Shown piece by piece: positions 1 through 7,150 of a DNA stretch of 62,372 nucleotides (positions are counted from its first letter, which is position 1; each line of letters starts with the position of its first letter). Under the pieces are notes generated by a model, which ran no database searches, was not told where the DNA came from, and saw only the letters and a program-made list of their open reading frames with translations. The position numbers and the translations under genes are program-made. This stretch comes from JBAZYV01 sp041658345. Its GTDB lineage: Bacteria; Patescibacteriota; Gracilibacteria; UBA1369; 2-02-FULL-48-14. The DNA is taken from positions 1-62,372 of the forward strand of contig JBBAAK010000007.1 of NCBI GenBank assembly GCA_041658345.1, written 5' to 3'.

Positions 1-35
1 GCGATGGACTATTTGCTCATATGAAACAAAAAATC

Positions 36-326
36 CTAATACACCGTGGAATTTCTAAAAAACGCAGGAAACAAATGATTGATTATTTCTTGGAAAATTT
101 CTAGCAGACCGTTTTTACCTATATCCCAAGAAAATCCTTTTTTCTCATAAATTTTGCGCTTAGAAATTTCCGGCAATAATCCCATAAATTTTCTTCTCCA
201 AAATATTGCTCTTTTGCCATAAATTCTGGCCATCCTATAAAGTTCGTTGTCTGAAAAACGAACGGCGACAGTTGATCCTGGATTCTCTGTAATTTGGGTT
301 GTTTTGGGGAGTAAGTTAGTTTCCAT
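36..326 (-). CDS. N-terminal module of a CPR HNH-family protein, possibly truncated
   Basis: This is a 96-residue frame from an ATG at 326 to a TAG. Residues 24-65 (NELYRMARIYGKR, a GLLPEISKR block, then YEKKGF) resemble, from memory, the N-terminal module of HNH-containing proteins that are frequent in CPR genomes. The C-terminal half of such a protein sits at the opposite edge of this window (61768-62372). After KKGF the resemblance ends and the frame stops about 31 residues later, so this is either a decayed relic or a stand-alone module. A GGTGAG-N6-CTCACC operator like those at lexA lies about 88 nt upstream of the start, suggesting damage-inducible expression. An overlapping 79-residue frame on the same strand (119-358) looks less protein-like. 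The function is unknown. Confidence 0.45.
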   Translation of the reverse strand: METNLLPKTTQITENPGSTVAVRFSDNELYRMARIYGKRAIFWRRKFMGLLPEISKRKIYEKKGFSWDIGKNGLLEIFQEIINHLFPAFFRNSTVY

Positions 327-413
327 AAATCATTGTTAATATGCCCAAATCCTAGCACAAAATCTGCCCATTTTACAGGTTAAAACCACCATTTCTGCTA
401 GACAAATTCCCAG

Positions 414-431
414 GTGAGTGCGTGCTCACCT
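414..431. promoter_or_regulatory. Putative LexA operator (SOS box)
   Basis: GGTGAG-TGCGTG-CTCACC is a perfect 6-bp inverted repeat with a 6-nt spacer. It has the same arms as the two boxes upstream of lexA at 52293-52333. It lies upstream of the leftward gene at 36-326, which may be its target. Confidence 0.6.
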
Positions 432-638
432 TTCGACACCGATTAATGCACTTTTTGCCATAAATAATGCACGTCTCGCGCCACGAAGTAGCCCCAGCAC
501 ATTTACTCACGTCCCAAACAACTCAGCCTCGGCACATCCACTCTTTACTCATATTTCAAAAATCCAATTAGTATGCCATAATCCGCTCAGCACTTCGTCG
601 TCAAAAGCCACTAGCCAACGCACAAAGCCCGCAAAGTG

Positions 639-714
639 CCACCGCTCAACCCACGTTCCACCGCTCAACCCACGTTCCACCGTTCGATCCATGCGCCACC
701 ATTCACACCTATCC
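639..714. repeat. 19-bp tandem repeat, about four copies
   Basis: Two identical 19-bp units (639-657 and 658-676, each beginning CCACCGCTCAACC) are followed by two decayed copies at 677-695 and 696-714 that keep the CCACC start. The surrounding gene-free stretch 359-731 is rich in C and A on the plus strand and holds only the SOS box and this repeat. A 105-aa frame across it has low-complexity Ser/His/Pro composition and is not called. Confidence 0.75.
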
Positions 715-731
715 TTCACCGCCCAAAAGCC

Positions 732-1646
732 ATGAAAAAGAAATCCATGAAGAAACGAAACGTAATTATACTCGCAACAATTGCAACAGTTTTTTTACTG
801 CAATTATTGATTTCAAATTATGGCCCGCAAAAAATAATCAATGTGCATGAATCAATTGAATCCAAAGAAAACGTGATCCAGCTCCAAGACGCGATGAAAA
901 AAACAGGCATCTCAAAAATCGTGCTCAGCGGAATTCCGGAGGACATTTTATATTTTGATGGAACCGTGCAAAGTCTTGCAGACAGCAAAAATAACAACGC
1001 GATAATCGAACAAGTTATTAAGGAATATCCAAACCAGTTTGATTACATTTGCACAATCGACCCCAACGATGTTAACAGATTGGAATTGTTGGAAACGTGC
1101 ATCCAAAATGGAGCCGTTGGCGTAAAACTTTACAATGGTTATAGCTATTCTCACACCGCGCCAATTGATGATTCCGTACTTAATGATTTTTACGCAAAAA
1201 TAGCGGAAGAAAATAAAATCCTTTTATTACCGGTCAACACCAGCGAGTACACAAATGAGCTTACAAACATACTCATTTTGAATCCAACTTTGAAGGTGAT
1301 TTGTCCACATTATTGTCTATCTTCAAAAAATCTGCCACGCTTAACCGAGCTTATGGATGCGCACAAAAACCTATATGTAGACACAAGTTTTGGTTCGCTC
1401 GATTTGGCAATTGAAGGCTTTGACACAATCACCAAAAACCCTGAAGAATTCACAGCGTTTTTTGACCAATTCGCAGATAGAATTCTTTTTGGAACGGACA
1501 ATGTTATAACAACTTACGAGAACAAAGACAGCGAGTTTATTACGAGCCTATACCAAACTTATTTAGACGTATACAAAGGTCTAGCCCTGCCAAATAGCAT
1601 CACAAAAAAAGTCTTCTGGCAAAACTGGCAGGACTTGGTAAAATAA
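732..1646 (+). CDS. Membrane-anchored or secreted amidohydrolase-family protein
   Basis: This is a predicted TIM-barrel hydrolase of the amidohydrolase-2 type, about 304 aa. The start at 732 (or 747) is chosen because the frame upstream runs through the 19-bp repeat. From 732 the protein opens with a Lys-rich stretch and one hydrophobic segment (residues ~11-26), like an uncleaved signal anchor. Barrel motifs are visible: GVKLYNGY near the middle, ICPHYCLSS, LYVDTSFG, and a terminal ILFGTDN that matches the usual FGTD strand with the metal-binding Asp. The N-terminal HxH metal pair appears as VHES, so metal binding may be altered. The substrate is unknown. The slipin gene follows 22 nt downstream. 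Confidence 0.7.
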   Translation: MKKKSMKKRNVIILATIATVFLLQLLISNYGPQKIINVHESIESKENVIQLQDAMKKTGISKIVLSGIPEDILYFDGTVQSLADSKNNNAIIEQVIKEYPNQFDYICTIDPNDVNRLELLETCIQNGAVGVKLYNGYSYSHTAPIDDSVLNDFYAKIAEENKILLLPVNTSEYTNELTNILILNPTLKVICPHYCLSSKNLPRLTELMDAHKNLYVDTSFGSLDLAIEGFDTITKNPEEFTAFFDQFADRILFGTDNVITTYENKDSEFITSLYQTYLDVYKGLALPNSITKKVFWQNWQDLVK

Positions 1647-1668
1647 GCGCACACCTTAACCAAATAAC

Positions 1669-2427
1669 ATGGGATATATAATTCTGTTTGCGGTAGCAGT
1701 AGTACTTTTGGTGAGCATCCGCCAAGTCAATCAATATGAGCGCGGAGTCAAATTCACATTCGGTAAATTTACAAAAATGGTGAACCCCGGCTGGAGGATT
1801 GTACTCCCGGTTTTTCAATCAATGAGCAAAGTTGATTTGCGTTTAAGAACTGTGGAAGTACCAACACAGGAGTGTTTAACAAAAGACAATATTTCCGTTG
1901 GCGTAACGGCCGTGCTGTTTTTTAAGGTTAACGACGCCAGCAAAGCAGTCCTAAATATTGAGAATTTTTACTATGCAACCTCACAACTTGCGCAAACCAC
2001 AATGCGTAACGTGGTTGGAGAAGTGGCACTTGATGATCTTCTTTCTCAACGCGAACAATTATCGGAAAAAATCAAAAACATAGTGGACAAAACTATTCAG
2101 GAATGGGGAGTTACGGTTGAGAACGTTGAACTTAAAGACATTTTGATTCCGGATGACATGAAACGCACAATCGGTAAACAAGCCGAGGCTGAACGCGAAC
2201 GCAGAGCTATGATTGTTAAATCTGAGGGAGAAGTAAGTGCGGCAAAAAACATTCAAGAAGCTGCAAGATTACTTAATGGCGAACCTGGTGGCTTGCATTT
2301 GCGCACTCTTGAAGCAATCAACGATATATCTTCCGACGCATCAAATACCACAGTTTGGATGGTGCCGATTGAAGTTTTGCGCGCCGTTGAAGGATTAAAA
2401 GAATTTATTGATAAAAAAAGCAAATAA
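1669..2427 (+). CDS. Slipin / stomatin-like SPFH membrane protein
   Basis: This 252-aa SPFH/band-7 protein has an N-terminal transmembrane segment (residues 2-18), then the diagnostic QYERGVKFTFGKF and NPGWRIVLPVFQ stretches, VPTQECLTKDN, and a charged helix with KQAEAERERRA at about 165-180. Slipins oligomerise at the membrane and organise lipid or protein microdomains. A partner NfeD gene, often adjacent in other bacteria, is not seen here. The stop codon directly abuts the ATG of aroE, so the two genes are probably co-transcribed and translationally coupled. Confidence 0.9.
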   Translation: MGYIILFAVAVVLLVSIRQVNQYERGVKFTFGKFTKMVNPGWRIVLPVFQSMSKVDLRLRTVEVPTQECLTKDNISVGVTAVLFFKVNDASKAVLNIENFYYATSQLAQTTMRNVVGEVALDDLLSQREQLSEKIKNIVDKTIQEWGVTVENVELKDILIPDDMKRTIGKQAEAERERRAMIVKSEGEVSAAKNIQEAARLLNGEPGGLHLRTLEAINDISSDASNTTVWMVPIEVLRAVEGLKEFIDKKSK

Positions 2428-3243
2428 ATGTTGCGGAAATTCAAAATTTTAGGGCATCCGCTACGCTTCTGTTTAACGACTCCGGTTATGAACAGCGCCA
2501 GCCTTGAGCTTGGCTTGGATTTAAGTTTTGAAACGGTGGATTTGCCCCCGGAAGACCTGCCGAATGTAATGGCGACACTAAAAGCAGGGGAGCTTGCCGG
2601 GGTGATTACAACCATGCCATTTAAAACTCCTTCCATAGCTTTTTTGGACGATTCTTCCTCCGAGGTAAAAGAAATCAATGCAGTAAATTTGATTTTGAAC
2701 GAGGATGGCAATCTTTATGGACATAACACGGATTGGATTGGAGCCGTTGGAGCACTAAAAACCGTTATGCCAAATTTAGAAGGCAAAAAGATTTTGATTC
2801 TTGGCGCAGGAGGGGCGGCACGTGCAGCAACCTATGGATTCAAAAAAGAGGGCGCAACCATAACTCTTTGGAATCGTACCCCGGAAAAGGCCCAAGAATG
2901 TGCAAAGAGGATGGGCGTAAATTGGATAGAAGACCTAAATGAATTAAAAGAAAAACCCGAGGTGATTGTTAATGCAACCGCAGTAAGCAATTTTGATAGA
3001 CAAAAAACTTTGATTCCATTTGCCTTGTGGGAAAATGTTGAAGTTGCCATGGATGCGGTTTACGGCAAAACCAGCCTCTTTTTGGAGGAAGCAAAAGCCA
3101 CTCGCGTTAAAAACATTATCTCCGGTGAGCTTTGGTTTTTAAAACAAGTATTTACTATTTTTGAGATAATAACCGGCAAAAAAGCTCCGGAAGATTTTAT
3201 GACGCGCCTCACTAACGATGCAAAAGAAATCGCAAAAAACTAA
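2428..3243 (+). CDS. aroE: Shikimate dehydrogenase (divergent)
   Basis: This 271-aa protein would reduce 3-dehydroshikimate to shikimate with NADPH in the chorismate pathway. It shows the Rossmann loop GAGGAARA (residues ~128-135), the substrate-site GHNTDW (~96-101), a catalytic Lys in TTMPFK (~63-68), the NADP-type NRTPEKA and a C-terminal FEIITGKKAP helix. The usual N-terminal SxS shikimate-binding motif is replaced by CLTTP, and NVTxPHK by ITTMPFK, so the enzyme is divergent and could act on a quinate/shikimate analogue. It starts at the base after the slipin stop and overlaps the convergent lspA by 4 nt. Confidence 0.85.
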   Translation: MLRKFKILGHPLRFCLTTPVMNSASLELGLDLSFETVDLPPEDLPNVMATLKAGELAGVITTMPFKTPSIAFLDDSSSEVKEINAVNLILNEDGNLYGHNTDWIGAVGALKTVMPNLEGKKILILGAGGAARAATYGFKKEGATITLWNRTPEKAQECAKRMGVNWIEDLNELKEKPEVIVNATAVSNFDRQKTLIPFALWENVEVAMDAVYGKTSLFLEEAKATRVKNIISGELWFLKQVFTIFEIITGKKAPEDFMTRLTNDAKEIAKN

Positions 3244-3719
3244 ATATCAGAGAAAGCTTCTTCGTTTATCACAATCTCCCAAGTAAATAAAATCACAGCA
3301 AACACAATAAATACATCTGCTAAATTGAATGTTGGCCACCAATAAACTTTTATAAAATCAATAACTGCGCCAATCCGCATGCGGTCGATTAAATTGCCAA
3401 GCGCGCCGGCGAGCAGTAGCGCAAGCCCCAAAAGGTGCGTGCGGTCTTGCCATAATTTGTTTTTAATTACCACAAAAACCCCAAGCCCAAGCACAAGGAA
3501 GGTAATTAGATAAATTATATAAATTGGCAGATCAAACCCAAAGACCATTCCATCGTTGTAGGTGAGGGAAAATCCAAAGTCCTGCACGTTCTTTGTATCC
3601 AAAAAGCTAAGCGCCCAAGCTTTTGTAAGCTGATCAAGACCCAAAAACACCACAAAAAGTGGTGCAAAGAACTTCCACAGCGTATCGAGTTTTTTGGCTT
3701 CCTTTTGCATAATAATCAA
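3240..3719 (-). CDS. lspA: Lipoprotein signal peptidase (signal peptidase II)
   Basis: This 159-aa polytopic aspartyl protease cleaves prolipoprotein signal peptides after diacylglyceryl modification. Four hydrophobic helices are visible. The catalytic aspartates are D112 in GNLIDR and D135 in NLADVF, and the conserved D29-Q-L-T-K and N55-DG motifs are present. The length is normal for the family. It is transcribed divergently from the large gene at 3809 and convergently with aroE, overlapping its last 4 nt. Confidence 0.95.
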   Translation of the reverse strand: MIIMQKEAKKLDTLWKFFAPLFVVFLGLDQLTKAWALSFLDTKNVQDFGFSLTYNDGMVFGFDLPIYIIYLITFLVLGLGVFVVIKNKLWQDRTHLLGLALLLAGALGNLIDRMRIGAVIDFIKVYWWPTFNLADVFIVFAVILFTWEIVINEEAFSDI

Positions 3720-3758
3720 AATTTAAAGCACCCAGTCTTTTTTTGCAATCCCTCCTCG

Positions 3759-3787
3759 TTGCTAAAACCCCCATTTTTTGGTATAAT
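3759..3787 (+). promoter_or_regulatory. Sigma70-type promoter for the three-gene cassette
   Basis: TTGCTA (3759-3764), a 17-nt spacer and a consensus TATAAT (3782-3787) lie 21 nt upstream of the ATG at 3809. Confidence 0.7.
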
Positions 3788-3808
3788 TACAAGATTTAAA
3801 AAATACGT

Positions 3809-6800
3809 ATGGCAACAAAACTGAAAATAGGAGAAGATCCGGACGAAATCGACGGGAGTTTTGAGATTGCAGACGACGATAGCGTAAGTGCAGGAGGCAC
3901 TATCAAGTCGGAGAATAGCCTCCTTCCTTCGACCGATTTTAAAATAATAGACGGGGAAGTGCAAATACAAGCGTTGGGAGGTAAATGGATAGAGGCGAGG
4001 ACTCGCTTCGATGCCAGATTCTTTTACCAAAGAGTTATTGCAATACTAAAAAAAGAACATCCAGAATATATTTTTTCCGAAAAAGACGGCAAAATATATG
4101 CCAAAAATAAACAAGCTTCAGATGAAGACAATGATGATGCATCGGACTTAGCAACTCAACTAGCAGGCACAGCAAGCAGTGCATTAAAGGTATTAGACTC
4201 TGGCGCAACGCCAGATGATGAGCCACCGCTAGAAGTGACATTAGATCAATTGCCAGATGACGAGTTAGAACCCTCAGATAATCTCGACAATTCTGAAGGG
4301 GAAATTGCTAGCAACAGACCTACTACAGTGGAAGAAGCACTCGCAAACCTCTTTAAAGAACAGAATTTAAGCAAGGCGGTTGATGCGACGACAATAGGTG
4401 TCAGGGCCTTAGGTGAAAGAGCCAAAAGAACTTGGGATGCAACAAAAAACACTAGAGAAGAAACTTTGGATGCCACGCGAAAAACAGCAAAGGGGGCAAA
4501 AGCAAAACTAAATAAATACTTAGACGAAGGTACAATCAAAAAGACAATAAATAAAACAGCCCTAGGCATCGGCACAGGAGCAGTAATTGGGCTTGGACTC
4601 GGGGCTTACGGGACACTACGCTTTGTTGGAGGGGCTTGGGAGCTTACAAAAAATGAAGCTAAAGCAATCAAAAAAACAGGTTGGCCAGTATTAAAAGACG
4701 TGGCAAAAACAGTTGCTTGGCATCCATTACGTGGAGTGGGCAGAATTGTTGCAACACCACTTTCACGAGGAGTTCAAGGATTTAAAGCCGGGCTCAATTA
4801 TCCTGCAAAACCAAACAAATCAGTAGGAAAAGGATTTTTTGGCAAGCCTTGGGCGGGGATGAAGAATCTAACAAAAGGCGCTTGGTACAGGGCAAAACAA
4901 TTAGGTTCAGTTCCGGCCGGACTTGTAATGGGCGGGCTTGGAGCCGTTGAAGGAGTCGCAAATTTTGCAATAAAAGATGTAGTTGGCTTGAACAAAGGAA
5001 GCGCTGAATTGATCAGCGATGGATGGAAATATGGGAAATCTCTTGGGCCAAATAGCCAAAAACCAGAAATCAGCAAATATGGTGTTGAAGCCGGTCTTGC
5101 GGGAACAATTTGGGACACTTTGAAGTTTGGTAAAGGCATTGCTTGGGACGGTCCAAAAAACTGGATAGTCGGCGAACCAAAACTAGACGCCGAAGGCAAA
5201 ACACTTGAAGCAAAACTCGGTGAAGATGGAAAGCCTATCGAGGCGAAAGAAAAAACACCGGGACTCTTAAAGAAGATATGGAATTTGTTTGGTGGTAAAA
5301 AAGAAATCGGGGACGTTCTTCGCATAAAAGATGTTTGGAAGGAAATCAATAAAGATGGTCAACCATTAACAGCAGACGGACTCGGCAACCTTACAGACGC
5401 AGTAGTCAACTACTTGAATTTGGAAAGCTTAAGCCCAGTCGCCGCTTTTACAGGGCTTGGCGTAAAATATCTAGCAAACAAATTCTTGCCAAATGAAATT
5501 GAAGGGACGAATATCGATTATTCTAAATTTGGGGAATTGCTTGGCAACATGAAGGGCAAATCCATTAACGGATTTGTAAAATCATTTGATGTATCTAAAT
5601 TAACAAGTAACTTCAGATATCTATTAAGTGACAAACTTCTTGAACAAGGAATAAAGACCGACGAAGGCAAAATGGCAATTAAGGCTCAACTAAAAGCATT
5701 CTTCAATGATGAAGGGCCATTGGATTTGGCAACAGTAAAGACTCACTTAGACGTATTTATTGCTAAGCTTACGGACGCAAAAAATCTCAATCCAAAATTG
5801 GCAACTGACGCCACTGCAATTGTAGCAATACTTAACGGCATAAGAGGAAACTTATCCAAAGATGGCGTGCTAAATGAAGTCTACTTTGGGGTAAAAGAAA
5901 CAAAATTTGATTTTGATTATGATAACTTCGGAGATCAAGCTTACGAGCGCATGCCAGATAAGAAAGCTGCTCTTAAAGGGTTTGACGTAGGGGCATTCAG
6001 AGATCAATTTACTTATTTGTTGAAAAAGGGAGAGATTGAAGAAAGCCTTACTTCGGAAGAGGGAAGAAATGAACTTAAAAAATTACTTGCAACACTCTTT
6101 AACTTGCAAAGCGATAAATTAAATAAAGTCTCTTTGAAAAAACGCAAAACAAATTTGATAGGGAAATTTGGTACAGAAAAAAGTGCCAAAGAAATGGGTC
6201 TTGAGAAAGAATACAAAGAACTGGATAAAGCATTAGAAGAGATAGTAACGGTGGTTGAAGAATTTGTTGAACAAATATACGCCGATAAAATCAATTACAA
6301 TGCATTTGGAGCAAGTATGTCTACTGTAAATACTAAGGAGCGTATGGGCTTCTTCTTGAGATCATACAATTCCAAATTATTTAGAGAAACATTCGACTTG
6401 ATTATTGATGAAGGAGCATTAGAAGAGCTTAAAACTAATCCGAGTTTAAGGAAAACAGCACAAAATCAAACCAGGATGTTGGTGCGTCAAGAACCACAAA
6501 ATGGGCACGTAAGATTACAAGAATTTAAAAATACACTCGAAGGATACATAAAGTTACTCGAAGAAATGCAGAAAGATGCAACACAATTCAGTGGATTAAG
6601 CGAAATGGTTCGCGCAAACCACACGGCAATGCTAGCTGATCTAAGATCAATACAAACATTCGTAACAGATGCAAATTTCAAAATAATTAATACTAATGAA
6701 CTCGGGCTTGACTACGATAATTTTGGGGAACAGCTAATGGATGCTATAGATGACAGGAAAGAATTTAGTGAGTTCCTAAGCAAATTTAGTACAAAAGATT

Positions 6801-7126
6801 TTGTTGCTAATTTTGGAGCTATATTGCGGTTAAATGACGCCACAACGCTAACGGAAGGACAAAAGGCACAACTACAAGAAAAGATTGCATCTCTATTCAA
6901 TGCAAGACTTGTTGACGCGAGTGGGATGGGCACAAGCATCTCAACAATGATAGATAGCCTCGATAACGAACTGGGTAAAAATACAGTAGCCTCAAAACTT
7001 AAGAGCAAAGGGAAACAAATTGTAAGCGCATTGAAGACGATACAAACAAAATCAGTTCAAATATTCGGCGTACAAAGCGAAGCGCAAACACCTCCTGTAC
7101 AAGCACCTCAAAAGAATGTAGGGTAA
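3809..7126 (+). CDS. Large unrecognised protein with four ~130-aa internal repeats
   Basis: This 1105-aa protein matches no family I recognise. The N-terminus (1-170) is acidic and partly low complexity. Residues 185-250 are Lys/Arg/Ala-rich and probably helical. A Gly-rich hydrophobic segment at ~252-277 could cross or insert into a membrane, and residues ~290-480 are basic and Gly-rich. From ~565 onward there are four divergent repeats, each opening with an aromatic-Phe-Gly core: DYSKFG (570-575), DYDNFG (703-708), NYNAFG (829-834) and DYDNFG (968-973). They are 126-139 residues apart, and each core is followed by a helical block with a conserved Phe/Leu pattern that in most copies ends near LFN. 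It is the first gene of a three-gene co-directional set with its own TATAAT promoter. Confidence 0.85.
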   Translation: MATKLKIGEDPDEIDGSFEIADDDSVSAGGTIKSENSLLPSTDFKIIDGEVQIQALGGKWIEARTRFDARFFYQRVIAILKKEHPEYIFSEKDGKIYAKNKQASDEDNDDASDLATQLAGTASSALKVLDSGATPDDEPPLEVTLDQLPDDELEPSDNLDNSEGEIASNRPTTVEEALANLFKEQNLSKAVDATTIGVRALGERAKRTWDATKNTREETLDATRKTAKGAKAKLNKYLDEGTIKKTINKTALGIGTGAVIGLGLGAYGTLRFVGGAWELTKNEAKAIKKTGWPVLKDVAKTVAWHPLRGVGRIVATPLSRGVQGFKAGLNYPAKPNKSVGKGFFGKPWAGMKNLTKGAWYRAKQLGSVPAGLVMGGLGAVEGVANFAIKDVVGLNKGSAELISDGWKYGKSLGPNSQKPEISKYGVEAGLAGTIWDTLKFGKGIAWDGPKNWIVGEPKLDAEGKTLEAKLGEDGKPIEAKEKTPGLLKKIWNLFGGKKEIGDVLRIKDVWKEINKDGQPLTADGLGNLTDAVVNYLNLESLSPVAAFTGLGVKYLANKFLPNEIEGTNIDYSKFGELLGNMKGKSINGFVKSFDVSKLTSNFRYLLSDKLLEQGIKTDEGKMAIKAQLKAFFNDEGPLDLATVKTHLDVFIAKLTDAKNLNPKLATDATAIVAILNGIRGNLSKDGVLNEVYFGVKETKFDFDYDNFGDQAYERMPDKKAALKGFDVGAFRDQFTYLLKKGEIEESLTSEEGRNELKKLLATLFNLQSDKLNKVSLKKRKTNLIGKFGTEKSAKEMGLEKEYKELDKALEEIVTVVEEFVEQIYADKINYNAFGASMSTVNTKERMGFFLRSYNSKLFRETFDLIIDEGALEELKTNPSLRKTAQNQTRMLVRQEPQNGHVRLQEFKNTLEGYIKLLEEMQKDATQFSGLSEMVRANHTAMLADLRSIQTFVTDANFKIINTNELGLDYDNFGEQLMDAIDDRKEFSEFLSKFSTKDFVANFGAILRLNDATTLTEGQKAQLQEKIASLFNARLVDASGMGTSISTMIDSLDNELGKNTVASKLKSKGKQIVSALKTIQTKSVQIFGVQSEAQTPPVQAPQKNVG

Positions 7127-7150
7127 GCAACCAATCATTGGTGCTTATCT

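Noticed and set aside
119..358. 79-aa minus-strand frame overlapping 36-326
   Set aside because: It overlaps the better candidate in another frame, and the product shows no resemblance to the family module.
418..735. 105-aa plus-strand frame across the tandem repeat
   Set aside because: Low-complexity Ser/His/Pro-rich product, begins within the SOS box, and no protein-like pattern; the frame is open because the region is poor in T-rich stop codons.
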